NCBI RefSeq assembly: GCF_030272615.1
Contig: NC_081415.1
Coordinates: forward strand, 511,693,873 to 511,753,872
Direction of reading: 5' to 3'
DNA: 60,000 nucleotides
Origin: Cryptomeria japonica
Lineage: Eukaryota > Streptophyta > Pinopsida > Cupressales > Cupressaceae
The notes under the pieces are model-generated. The model worked only from the letters and a program-made list of their open reading frames with translations, was not told the DNA's origin and searched no databases. How positions within the stretch are numbered: the stretch's first letter is position 1; each line of letters starts with the position of its first letter. This document shows, in pieces, positions 33,960 through 45,733 of the stretch. The position numbers and the translations under genes are program-made.

Positions 33960-35639
33960 TGTCCTTTCTTACCATGTAATCTTTCATAAATAACTATATC
34001 ACATGTCACACATGGTAGATCCCCTTCACCATTTTAGGTAATTATAGTTTTGCTACATACTGTTGCATTGGCCGCCAAGTCTACACTTCTATTATCCTCT
34101 CTGAAGACATGTGATGTGGCATTTCTTAAACCCCTTTAATAGATCTCTAGCAGAGTCTATGATGTTCTTGATGGTCCACGAGGGTTGATGATTGCTAATA
34201 AGGCAGTTAATTATGTTTTTAGAGTCACCTTCCAACCAAAGAAAATTAACCCCTAACTTGGAGGCTAATTTAATAGCTTGAAGTACCCCCATAGCTTCCG
34301 CTAAATGATTGGTTTGAATGCCCAAAGGATAAGCGACCACCCCTATACAAAAGCCAACCCCATTATGAATGATGCCACCACAACTAGTTGGGCCTAGGTT
34401 TCCTTTAGCCTCCCCATCAAAGTTGGCCTTGAACCACTAATTCGGGGGGAAAGACCAACAACATAGGTTTCTTTTGATTTGGTTAATGTCAGTGCTCAAA
34501 GAGGTAGGGATATTCCATCTTTTGAGAACATCAAAATCCTCCTTGTTGCTACAACACTGCAGTCCCCTAATCATCACATTCTCAACACAAATGTTTTTTA
34601 GTTTTGAGCCAAACCACTTCCGGGGTGTTAGTTTCATTCCTAACAATTCTATTGTTTCTCTCTTTCCATATCCCCTATAGGATATGGGCAAAGGATAACT
34701 TCCAAAGATTTCTTATGGTAATGTTATTGGTGGAGAAATGCCAACTTCCTAAGAAATCCTTCATCTCCTCCTAGAACACCCAATTCAGTCTCCATATCTG
34801 AAAAAACATCCCCCAAATAGAAGTGGAATAAGGACAATGTAAAAAGATATGGTTCATTGATTCCTCATTATTCAAACAAAGATAAAAATATTTGGAAGAC
34901 AAAAGCCCCTCTTTCTTAGGTTGTCAGTAGTCAAAATTTTGTTTTGCAAGAGGATCCACAAAAATATATTAATTTTGGGAGTCAACCCATGATGCCAAGC
35001 CTTGGCCTAGCACGGAGTAGGAACTTGGTATTGAGCTAGTAAAAGGACAACATAAGAGACCGATTAGGTCCTAGACAAAGTCCCATGCCACACCATCTAA
35101 TCTTTCCTTCCCAGATTTAGGACCGCATGGTTGATCATTAAGTTAATCTGCTTGAGTTTGGGATCAATGTGAGTGAGATCCACCAAAGAATGGTCTCTCC
35201 AATAGTCCTCTACTTTGGTGCCTATCTTCTCTTTGCAATTTTGGATGATTTTTTGAGTCGTCATCTTATTAAGAGGGGGCCCTCCAATCCAAGCATCATC
35301 CCAAGTTCACCTTCCTTCCATAACCAATGGTTCGGATGCTGCTGAGAAGAGCAATATCTTTAGCCTGGGTAACGCTATTCCAAATGAAAGAACCCCTTGG
35401 AATCTATTATGAAGCCAGGAACTCCTCTATGGTGGGAGCATTCCTTAGGTATTTAGCCATCCAACTTTCATTCCATTCCCCTCTTCCTTGATAAGTCCTA
35501 CAGATTTGTTTGGCCAGGAGAGTTTTGTTCAAAGTTCTGATATTCCCGAGTCTCAATCCTCCCATATTTTTAGGTTTACAAACATTTTCCCAGGAAATGA
35601 GGGTCATTTTCTTCTTCTCCTCCACTCCTGACCACAAGA
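33960..35639 (-). pseudogene. LINE ORF2 C-terminal part: zinc-binding region and RNase H
   Basis: 35637-35407 encodes the conserved post-RT segment (LISWENVCKPKNMGGLRLGNIRTLNKTLLAKQ). About 34880-34760 has the reverse-transcriptase zinc-binding motif (NHIFLHCPYS). At 34430-34030 an RNase H of the kind found in plant L1-type LINEs is seen: FDGEAKGNLGP, then AEAMGVLQAIKLA with the catalytic Glu, and LWLEGDSKNIINCL with the catalytic Asp. Several stops, mostly TAG. The domain ends about 250 bp upstream of the ORF3 start. Confidence 0.82.
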
Positions 35640-37279
35640 AAGCTTTCTAGATTTTCTCAATGGCATCAGCAAATTTACAAGGGATTTAAAAAAGGCTTAA
35701 GGCATAAACTAGAAGGCTCTGGATGGAAGATTTTAAAAGTTGGATTTTCCCTGCTTAACTAAGAAGAGTTCCTTTCCATCCACCCAAATTTATTCTTAAT
35801 CTATCAACAAGAGAATTCCAAAACAACCAAGGATTTGAGCCAATCTATTTAATCTATCTTTAGTGGCATTAAAGAAGATAACAAAACTTTTCTCCTAGTT
35901 AATAATTTGATCAGTAGCTATATTGTAGGTGTTAAGAAGGTGTTTAAAATTGGAGGCTTCTTTGATGGTACAGGTACCCATTATAATGGTGTCATCCACA
36001 AACTATTGGTGGGTACAAGCTCTAAAGCCTGAGGAAGGCAAAATTCCATAGAGGAGCCCTTGAGAAACAAAGTTGCTGATAAATCTGCCCAAACATTCTG
36101 CAAGAATAATGAAGAGAATGGGGGATATAAGATCTCCATGCTAAATTCCTCTAGAGGATTTAAAGAAGGTGGAAGGAACTCCATGGACAATGACTGAAAA
36201 AAAAGGGGTAGAGATGAGCTGGTCGATCAAATTAATGACTTTCCCATTAAAACCAAAACTAGACGACAACTTGTCCAAAAAACTGTAGTCCACCCAGTCA
36301 TAGGCTTTAGACAGGTCTAGCTTCATCATAAATCCTTGTCTTTTTGAGTCCACCAACAAATGAATGTTTTCATGGATAGCCAGGAGGTAACCACCTTAGA
36401 GATGATTTTGTAGAAGGAATTGCAAAGACTTATTGGTTTGAACTTATCCATAGAGTCTAGACACGAGAATTTGGGAATGAGAATAAAAAAAGTAGCATTA
36501 AGTTCCTTTAAGATTCTTCTAGCTCCAAATAACTCCTACACACCTTTGATCACATCAGCTTTGAGGATGTCCCAGAAAGTTTGAAAGAAGAAAAGTGGAA
36601 AGCCATCCGGGCCTCTGGCCTTTTTCCCATCAAAAGAAAAGACAACTTTCCTGACTTCTTCCTCAGAGGGGATAGCCACAAAATCCTTGTTCTGATCCTT
36701 GCTAATGATAGGAGGGATGAATTCAATGATAGTGTCCTAAAATTGACCATTCAGATCATGTTCCACTGAGAGCATAGAGGTAAAGAAATTCTCAACTTCC
36801 TTCCCAATCTCCTCATCCTTCTTAATTTCATTTTTCCCATTTTTTAACTTAGATATTCTGTTAGTTTCTTTGTGTTTCAACGTAGTCATATGGAAGAATC
36901 TAGTGTTTCTATCCCCTGCTTTAAGCCATAGGGATCTAGATCTTTGTTTCCATAATTCTTCCTCTCTTCTGAGAATCCTATGGTAATTCATCAAAACTTC
37001 ATTTTCCTCATTGATAGAGACTTCTTTATATCCACTACTTTGGATTTTATCCTGTATTTCCTTGAGTTCCATCTGAGTTTTAGTTTTGGCATCAAACAGG
37101 TCCCTGAAAACCTCCTTATTCCAATTTTTGATGTTTTCCTTTACATTTCTAAGTTTCTTAGCAATTCTATACATAGTTATACCTTTGACCTCAATAGACC
37201 ACCACTTCTAAATGGATTTGGCAAAGGTTAGGGTGGTCCAACCACATTCTTTCAAATCTGAATGGGAAATTTATTTTAA
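35640..37279 (-). pseudogene. LINE ORF2 reverse transcriptase
   Basis: Upstream helical region at 37174-36737 (AKKLRNVKENIKNWNKEVFRD, LWLKAGDRNTRFFHM), then RT palm motifs: the GFMMKLDLSKAYDWVDYSFL motif A at about 36340-36280, the RGIRHGDLISPILF-type segment near 36140, and the catalytic F-V-D-D box at 36002-35979, corresponding to F/Y-x-D-D. Order and motifs fit a plant L1-clade LINE. It is broken by stops and frame changes, including a TAG directly before FVDD. Confidence 0.88.
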
Positions 37280-37983
37280 CGTTGGTGTTAGCTACAGTAA
37301 AGATTACAGGGAAGTTGTCAAACCCTATATGGGAGATAGTTGATAGGGAGTGTTGATAGTGGTTAAACTATTCATTATAGATGAGGGCCCTATCAAGTGA
37401 GACTTGAATAAGACCATCCCCCATCCTTTTGTTTGTCCAAGTAAACTTGGCAGCCTGGAGATCAATGTCATGCAACCCTTGATTGTTGATAAAGTTCAAA
37501 AGGTCCATTCAGCTATTCGACAGAGAGGGGACACCTCCAAACTTCTCATCATCATAGAGAGGATTATTGAAGTCCCCCATAATGATCCACATATCATCCT
37601 TGTGAAGGGCCCTAAAAGCCTCCATTTTTTTCCATAATTTGCTTCTGCCAAATTTATTATTAGGGGCATAAATATTTGTAAGAAGTAAGGATGTACCATC
37701 CCAATGTGATTAAACCTAATGAAAGATAGATTATTGTCTTGTGTGACCAGATCCCCTGACACTTGCTTAAGGTTCCAAAAAATAGCTATACCCCTAGAGG
37801 CACCATCTGAGCTTCCCCCGTAAAGTTCACCATACTTAAAAAGATTATTTTTTTCAACTTTCTCTTTACTCATTTTAATTTCTTGGATAATAATGATTTT
37901 TGGTCTATGATCTCTAACTAAATGTTTTAGAACATCCTATTTCTATGGGCTATTTAGTCCACGTATATTCCATGAGATTATTT
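37280..37983 (-). pseudogene. LINE ORF2 endonuclease (EEP/APE-like)
   Basis: The N-terminal part has SWNIRGLN (near 37965) and IIQEIKM with the metal-binding Glu (near 37880). After a frame change, the GDFN box (37590-37561), FTWTNKR (near 37440) and the SLDRA motif (37404-37387) are visible. This is the nuclease that nicks the target to start reverse transcription. It overlaps the end of ORF1 by a few bases. Confidence 0.85.
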
Positions 37984-39426
37984 TCACTCCTTGAGTAGGG
38001 AACGTACCTCATTGATGGTCATTTGAGTACCATCTACTATGTTCTTGCTGGCCTCTTGATCTCTGATCTGGCTTGCTCTTTTCCTTTTTGGAGGAGATGG
38101 GATGAAACTAGTGTCAGCTTTACTATTGTATCTTGTTTTGACTAAGTTATCCTGGGGTGTTGCCTTAGGCCCTTTTTTTCTCCCTCTCTTTCTATCTACT
38201 CCTTCATTCATGTAGCAATCTTTTTCTTGAGTATTTTTTTGCTTGTCCCCAACATCATCATCTACCCATTTTTCTTTAAGCACTAAGGTCGTAGGTGATA
38301 GGTGGTTGGTTTCTTGAACTATATCTATAGATTATTATGATCCTGAAAGTGAGATACTTCCAAGGATCAAGCACTGCTTGGCTTCTTTCAAGTCATTGTT
38401 GAGGCTTGCTCTGTTGGCATTTTCTGCAATGTGGTTCGAACCAACTTTCTCATTATTCTGTATTACTACTTGTATTTCTCATTGTTCTAGGTTATCACTC
38501 TTTTGATCCTCCTGATTGGTATCATTTTGACCTTTAACACCTTTACCTGTTTAGTTCATTTTACCTTTATCATTTAAAGGTATATCTAGTATATCCTCAT
38601 TACTATTAGCATGTTTCTCTATTGTGTGTGGGATAATAATATTTTGGTCCTCTTTGAGACTTCTCTCTTTTTCATTATTCTCCATTTGCTTAATGGGGTT
38701 TATAGCTTTCCACTGTAACATTCTCTCTTTCTTTTCTTTCACCATTGCTATCTACAGAGGGCATTTCCTTGCTATAGGTCTTGCTTTTTTACAATGAAAG
38801 TAGGCAAAGGGGATGCTTTCATATTCCAAAGGTTCATTCCATTTTGCTAGTTAATATTTGATTTCAATGGATAGAGGCATGTCTATTCCTTGTGTAAGTC
38901 CAATATAGATTCTAGAAAAAGTAAGTCTTCTTCTAGCCATAGTTGTGGAGTCCATAGAGAGGAGTTCACCAAATGAGTTAGTGATTCCTTTAAACACATC
39001 TTCCACCCAGAATTCTAAGGGAAGCACTGACAATCTAACCCAAATTGATGCCTAGACAAAAAGGATTCGTTGAGTGCCATCTTAGGTGCCCATTTTTGAA
39101 GAGCTAGTGTAGCTTTACCGATCAACCAGAGACCATCATAAAGCACCCTTGACATGTCTTCCTTGCATGAGAATGCCAAAGAAAAAGCCCCTTTTGGCAT
39201 AGTTGTAATCTCCACTCGTCCTTTCAATGACCATTTATGTTTAGTAAACCCTAACAATATCAATATTCGGCCTAGGCCCCAGAAATTTTCCTACCAATGT
39301 CATTGCCATAAGGTTAATGTTATGGTCAATAACAAGTTCTGGGATTTCAATGGCAAATCTCCCCTTTTTTGGGTTTGAGATATTGCGAATTGGGGGGAGT
39401 GAGGACTTTCCACTCAGTTTGACCCC
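37984..39426 (-). pseudogene. LINE ORF1: DUF4283 domain and damaged zinc knuckle
   Basis: 39426-38860 reads a DUF4283-type region (MTLVGKFLGPRPNID, then GAFSLAFSCKEDMSRVLYDGLWLIG, LALQKWAP, LSVLPLEFWVEDVFKGI, MDSTTMARRRLTFSRIYI), with frame changes near 39255 and 39030. The CCHC knuckle that follows (38812-38759) has lost its first cysteine to tyrosine and its glycine-histidine to arginine-proline. A long Lys/Glu-rich tail ends at TGA 37984-37986. ORF1 proteins of this kind bind the LINE RNA. The element starts only a few residues upstream of the domain. Confidence 0.82.
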
Positions 39427-39442
39427 AAATTTCATAATAGTT
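39427..39442. repeat. Target-site duplication at the 5' end of the LINE
   Basis: AAATTTCATAATAGTT, 15 of 16 identical to 31876-31891. The single difference is a transition. Confidence 0.6.
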
Positions 39443-41065
39443 ATTATAGTATAGCACCTAAAAATATATTATTATTATTAATTAAATTTTCTTATCAATA
39501 ATCAATGAATAACCGATAATGTAGAAACTTACTAACTTTTGTCAAAATTGAATAACAACACTCTATGCGACATTTGATAATATCAATATCACTAATTTTT
39601 ATCCTATCATAATAATTTGCAATATAATTTAATCTTAAACCCTTCTATAAGAATCATTAAAATAACAATGTCAATGGTTGTTTTATTATAGTTTAATATA
39701 TTTTAGCTAATGATTATCTCAAGCAAGAATGGATGAGAAGTGAATTATGTGAGAAGTATATGTGAATGACTCACAAGCATATTTGAGTTTGTGGTGATAA
39801 AAAAACTCAGTTTGAGAAGAGATTTGAAGATGATATATTCTGAAAGATAGAGTGTTGTGACATTGGAGATTGTCAGAGATGTTTTCCATGTTATTGGTCA
39901 CTTGATTACTATTCAAGGACAATTTCATGATGAGAATAATCCTTCCAATTTCAATTCAGCTATTTCATTCATTGTTGATTGAGAGTGGGTCCTTTGGTAA
40001 CAATTTGTATCTTGTCATCAAGAAGTGTTCTTAAGTTGCACAAGTCCTTTGTATCTTGCCTAAGGTAGTGCACCTTAGTTGTGTAAGTCCTTTAGGTGTT
40101 GGTGCTCATTGGGTTAAAGTGTAGAAAGTTGTAAACATTATTATTATATTGTGAGTTAGATTCTCACCATGGTTTTTCTTATTTGGGTTTTCCACATATA
40201 TCTAGTGTTCATGTGTTAATGTGTTTCTGTTTGATATGTTTCTATTTGATGTGTTGATGATTAAAGTGTTGATATAAATAACTTTATCAATAACTATTTT
40301 CAAAGTTCTAGATTCATTTGCCCCCCTCTCAGTCCTACTGGGTGTTGAACAAAAGAGTTTTTAATGAGTTTGTAATTTTTTTCAACACCATATTTCACAA
40401 ATGATTCAAAAAGATAGTAAATTCGTATACTAAAATTATCTCATTCATTTTTCAAGCATATGTTAATGTTTTGGATCCTAACTAGATTATTTATATGTAT
40501 AATGTAAGTGATTATGGATACTGTAGATATTCCATACTCACGGGTAGTAATTTTATAACAATAGATGGATCATTTGATAAGGAGAGGTATGGTATCTTTA
40601 CATAAATTAGGATATTCTATAATGTCAAACCCAACTATTAATATTATCCTAAAAAATAAACTCTACTAAATCATATACAAAAGATTATTCTTCAAATGTA
40701 GAGTCAATTAATGTATCGCTAGAACTTGGAAAAAGGTTATTCTATCCCTATGATACCTGATATAGGTTAACTCTAAAGTAATCATACTATTTTTAGTATG
40801 ACATAGCCTTTTAGAAATTCATTCTTTGAATAACAAGTAGAAAATTAAGTGTGTACAACTACTATATAGTTAGCCAATTAGAAAATGGTGTCATTATGCA
40901 TATAATTTGAATATAGGATTTAACTTCTTGATTTACATTCAAATTAGAATAATTAAAGATTTGATTCTTACACAAGTGATCGATGAGCTTACAAGGATGA
41001 AAGTCGACCATTATCTTGGAGAAATAATAAAATATTATGGTAACTCTCAAACCTATAATAGTTTT
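39443..41065. repeat. AT-rich region with a relic of a copia LTR (about 39960-40353)
   Basis: At 40160-40353 it shows CACCATGGTTTTTC, TTGGGTTTTCCACATATATC and CCCCCTCTCAGTCC, the usual end region of plant copia LTRs and similar to 8186-8408. The rest (39443-39960 and 40354-41065) shows no recognisable gene or repeat. Confidence 0.4.
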
Positions 41066-41866
41066 TGATGCTCTGCAAAAAGGATTAGAAAATATGTTTG
41101 ATGGCAACACACACAAGAGCACAAGAAACAAACGTTAGTGTTAGCAACAAAAGATTATCCTAAACAGGCATATCAAGAGAGATATTAAGCATGAAATAGA
41201 AAGCATATAAACATAGAATAAAATAGCTAATCAAGATGCTCATAGTTGCTCCTCCCTTGTTCCTCTCCTCTCCAAGTCCCAAATGAGTGTAGCTCTCAGC
41301 TTTTAGCACTAGCCATGGATGCCATATGGAGATTCAAGATGGTTGAATATGATAAGCAAATACTATGCAAGAGTAGATAGTGATGCTATGAAAAAGCTCT
41401 ATGCTAATGCCAGTATAACAACAATACTCTAAATGCTTCCTTTTGCTTGAGGAGAAGGGTTCTATTTATAGAAGAAATGGGGAAATGAAGGGTTAAGATT
41501 GAATGGTTTAATCAAGGGCCAAGTTTGAAAGTTGGGGATCCATGTGCACAATTGGCACCAATAAAATGGTGACAAGTGTCAACATAGGATTGGGTTGAGA
41601 GAAGAGGTTGGAGGCATTAAAGGCCTGAGAAGACCTCATGGTTATCTAGAGGCTAAGGGTCAAGTCCAAATTAAGATTACCCACTGGATTAAGAGTTAAT
41701 CCAAGGATAAACCTTTGTGCAAATGTTTAAGAGATAATCATGGTCAAAGCATTAATGGCCTGATGAGACCTTTGGGTTGGGTAAAGGTTGAGTCAAAACA
41801 AATGTTTTAACCATGTGGGAGGGTTTGAGGTAACCATTAATGGTTATTGGAGACTTTGGGGATTAA

Positions 41867-41971
41867 GTGGTTGAAGGTTGAAAGCCTTCAATGGTTATCA
41901 AAGACTTTGAGCCATTTAGTGGTTGAAGGTTGAAAGCCTTTAATGGTTATCAAAGACTTTGAGGGTTTGAG
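41867..41971. repeat. Tandem repeat in the Tat LTR, two units of 52 bp
   Basis: GTGGTTGAAGGTTGAAAGCC followed by TTCAATGGTTATCAAAGAC, at 41867 and again at 41919. The second LTR has the same array near 56558 and 56610. Confidence 0.85.
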
Positions 41972-42219
41972 AAGTGACTTCCCTTTTGCTTAGGAATGTG
42001 ACAAAGTTTAGAGAAGGAGTTAGGTTATTTAGAAGTGATTAGAAAATTCTAGAAGGGTTTTAGGCATGCAAGTGGATTTTGTAGGAAAATGCAAGTGGGA
42101 GAAATTTTGGTATTTTCAATTAAAATAAAACCATTTATTTCAATTAAATGGTGTAATTTGCATTTGGATAAATATTCAAATAAATATTAATTTATTTAAA
42201 TGAGAAAAATGAAGATAAA

Positions 42220-42480
42220 GCATTAAAATGCTTGAAGACTTTGAGGGAAAGCATTAAAGGCTTGAAGACTTTTAAGGAAAACCATTAAAGTCTTAAGAAG
42301 ACTTTAAGGGAAGCCATTAAGTTTGAAGACTTTAAAGCCATCAAGTTTGAAGACTTTAAGGGAAACCATTAAAGGCTTAAGAAGACTATAGAAGGAAGCC
42401 ACCAAGTTTGAAGACTTTAAAGCCATCAAGTTTGAATACTTTAAGGGAAACCATTAAAGGTTTCAAGTGGGTGAGGATAA
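42220..42480. repeat. Short-period repeat in the Tat LTR (TTGAAGACTTTAA-AGCCATTAA units)
   Basis: At least eight variants of TTGAAGACTTTAAGG or AAACCATTAAAGGC alternate across 260 bp. The same array occurs at 56910-57170. Confidence 0.8.
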
Positions 42481-42483
42481 ATA

Positions 42484-42640
42484 GGATTTTAAATAAATAA
42501 TTTATTTAAAATAGTTGTGCAACTTGCATTTGTAGGAAAATACAAGTGGGTGGAGGATAAAGGTGATAAATTATTTATTTAAAATAATTGTGCAACTTGC
42601 ATTTGTAGGAAAATGCAAGTGGGTAGAGGATAAAGGTGAT
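42484..42640. repeat. Tandem repeat in the Tat LTR, two units of about 70 bp
   Basis: GTGCAACTTGCATTTGTAGG, followed by AAAAT(A/G)CAAGTGGGT and AGGATAAAGGTGAT, appears twice, with TTATTTATTTAAAAT between. The same array is at 57200-57335. Confidence 0.8.
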
Positions 42641-45382
42641 TTAAATAAATTGTTAATTTATTTAAATGTGAGAGGTGGGATTTTGAGGGATTTAAATAAA
42701 TATTAATTTATTTAAATGTGAGAGAATATTTAATTAAATAAATATGATTTATTTATTTAATTAATGGTCTGAATTTGGTTAAGTGAATTAAATCAAATAA
42801 ATTGAATAATTTATTTAATTAATAGGAGAAGAGGGTTAAGATGAATTAATTAAATATTAATTTAATTAATTATTAATTGATGGTTAAATAATCAAATAAA
42901 TACTAAGTATTCATTTAATTAAGTGGACAGATTTATGTGACTACAGTTTTCATAATCAAAATAATTCCTATAATAATTTTTTTTTAATATAAAGAGTTTA
43001 ACCATTAGAAACCTAATAGATAATGCAATAATATGTGAAACGATGGGTTTACTTCTAGCTCATTGGATATTACAAGTTAGGCATAAGGAGCCATACAAAC
43101 TTAGTGAGCCTTAATGAGATAAATCTATTATCTATTTCATCTAGACTTCACCACTAAATTGACAACTAAAAGTTGAGTAGAATACAAATAAATAATATAA
43201 TTAGTTCAATACTAAGAAGTATTAAGAAATGGGATGAATGGTTGTACTGGAAAGGGAAAATATGGAGACATGTGCACTACAATGGTACTTGATATATATA
43301 ATATGATTGTGTCTATGAATTTAAATAGATTAAAAATAATTACTTAACTAGGAATAAGAATAGTAAGCCTTCTTTTGTTGACCAATTAAAAGCATCTTTT
43401 GTCTTCAACAAACCAAAAAGGATTGTAGTAGTAGTAGACATGAGTTTTCCATCTTTTTAAAGATGTATTTGATTGTTTTGAAAGTTAATTTTTTTAAAAT
43501 ATAATAGTACATATGATTATAATAATTTTAATATTAAAATACATAAAAGTAAGAAAGAAGATTTTTCTTGTACTTTTTATCTTCAATTGCTTTTGAATAA
43601 ATATAATTGTTTATTACATAATCCTATACCATACATTTTTAACGATTTCTAGATGTATTATTATCATTTTTGAATTTTTTTTAAATAATCACTGTATTCT
43701 TATTGTTGTTAATTTGAATATTTTAATGCATATTATGCAAATTGAAAAATGAATTTTTTGCTTAAGTGTTATTTTTTTACATTAGAAAGAATTTGATTTA
43801 TTTTTTTTATATTCCAAATCATTTACAAATATTTTGCTTGTACGAGCATCAACTTGAGACCATTACATGACACTAATATTTTCTCATATCAAGTAACCAC
43901 AACCATGACACTAATACTAGCTCATTTCGAGCAACCACACTAGAATCAACCCGTGGAAGGCAAAGAGTCACAAATTATAATCCACATAGTAAAAACCTCC
44001 ATTAGTTCATTTCGAGCAACCACACTAGAATCAACCTATGGAAAACCAAGAGAAGCCAACTGTGGAAGACTAAGAGTCAAAACTTTGAATTGCATATTAG
44101 ATGTGCCTCTGGGATTTGAACTTCGATCTCCAGTATGAGAACTCAATTCTTTAACCAAAAGAAAACAGCCCCTTCGTCATGATTTTGAATTTGAAAAAAT
44201 AGGCTATGTTATATGAATGCGTAAAATGGGGCAATATCAAGGAATGTGCAACATTTGGAAAATGTTGAGATCATTTTTGGGGGTAATTAATTGATTGATT
44301 TTATTTATCATAGTTGGTTTGTGTGTTAAAGAGATCAAATCATATTTCAACTATGTATTTATATATATTAAAACTGGCAGAAAAAAGTGTCTATTTGATC
44401 TGAAGTGAAAGTTTATTGTGTCTTCCATAAGTAGCAATTATTATTTGACTTGTGTATAAAAGTGTATGGAATATTTTTTTTCCTAATTTATTTATGTAAA
44501 ATAATTTATTTTATATAAGTTTTATATGTTCACCTAATCTAATTAAATGATAATATTTAGTGAACAATAAATTTAAGGTGCCATCATGTTCTAATATAAG
44601 GCATATTGTTTATGGTTAACACCTTAACATTTCATATCTTTCATTCATGTATTTCTATGATGTTGAAGTTTGTCTTTACATTTGTACTTAATTTCATTTC
44701 AATTGAATAAAGAAAAAGAAAAAGAAAATCATTCAATTGACCTAAATTGTGTCATAAGTCCTAACTTTTACTAATCAATCTGAAATTAAAATATAACTAT
44801 ACTTTTATACATATATTATGTAAAATTTATATATTATAATATTTCATAAATAATTTAATGCAAATGTTTGTTTAACTAAGTTATGTAATTCAACAATGCA
44901 ATAAATCAGACTTAAAAGACTTTGTGAGAATATTATAAAGTGAAACAAAATTTGAAACATTTATGTCCTATGAAAATGAAGCAAACAACAAAAGTTATTG
45001 TTCAGGGTATCTTGAAAGTTTGAATGCAATGGAAATGATGAGGAAATGGTAGGGAAAGGATACCAATAGCCATTATAGCTAACTTCATGCACCCACCGAT
45101 CCTAAATGGTACATCAAAATGTAACATTTTTTTTGTTGTTTCTATATGGGACTTAATTGGTCATAGCTATCATTTTGACTTCTAAGTAGTAATTGAGATT
45201 TGTTATGCGTGCAAGGGTCAAAAAGTGGTAATTTCAAAGTATTGCTTGATACCTACTTAAAGATGCCTGAATAATTGTGCACTAGAACCACCTCAAAAAT
45301 GGCCAATACTTATGCACAAATGCCCCAGTAAATGTGCACTATGGGTACCAATAAGCAGAGTTGTCTATGGAGTTGTCTATAT

Positions 45383-45540
45383 AGGCATCAAAAGGGAGCC
45401 TTAACAAGATAGTTTTTTTATATTTAACAATTAAATAAAAAATTAGAATAGAAATTAAAACACTTAATATATTATATTATGACTTTTAATTTACTTATTA
45501 AATAGAAACAATTGCAATGTTAGGCTCCTTTTGGATGCCT
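45383..45540. repeat. 158-bp inverted-repeat element, MITE-like
   Basis: The arms AGGCATCAAAAGGGAGCC-TTAACA (45383-45406) and, in reverse complement, AGGCATCCAAAAGGAGCC-TAACA (45540-45519) enclose an AT-rich core. No clear target duplication flanks it. It overlaps the uncertain LTR/internal boundary of the Tat element. Confidence 0.45.
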
Positions 45541-45733
45541 GGATAAAGGATTCCCTTAGAAAATTGCTCAACTACTCCATTAATGTCCAAAAATCTAACT
45601 ACAAAGAATAAATTAAATAACTATAAATATATGTAAAATTTATTAATAAACTTTTAATAAATTTTCTTTAGGACATTTTCTGAATGTTTTTGATATTTTC
45701 TGATATGTAGGGGAGCCTGATGCTCTATATACC

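Larger units (their letters stand above)
31892..39426 (-). mobile_element. LINE of the RNase H-bearing plant L1 type with an added 3' ORF3 (7.5 kb)
   Basis: On the minus strand the order is ORF1 (DUF4283 plus zinc knuckle), ORF2 (endonuclease, RT, zinc-binding region, RNase H), ORF3 (unknown globular plus coiled-coil protein) and a 3' UTR ending CTTAATCAAA. Near-identical 16-base repeats abut both ends, which argues that all three ORFs arrived in one insertion. The start lies at the N-terminus of ORF1, so the copy is almost complete or only slightly 5'-truncated. Every ORF carries stops and frameshifts. The alternative, a conventional LINE with a separate ORF3 element placed at its 3' end, needs the matching repeats to be coincidental. 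Confidence 0.65.
41066..45520 (-). repeat. 3' LTR of the Tat element (end approximate, at least 4.24 kb)
   Basis: 41066-45310 matches 55757-60000. On the minus strand the LTR ends GCAGAGCATCA. Its minus-strand start is not fixed because the other copy leaves the window; it must lie between about 45310 and 45720. One possibility is near 45518, where a purine stretch precedes TGCAATTG. The LTR contains internal repeats (see separate entries). Confidence 0.85.

Noticed and set aside
45383-45540. Definite DNA transposon (MITE) call
   Set aside because: Inverted arms are clear but no target duplication could be found and the structure overlaps the LTR boundary, so it is reported only as a repeat.
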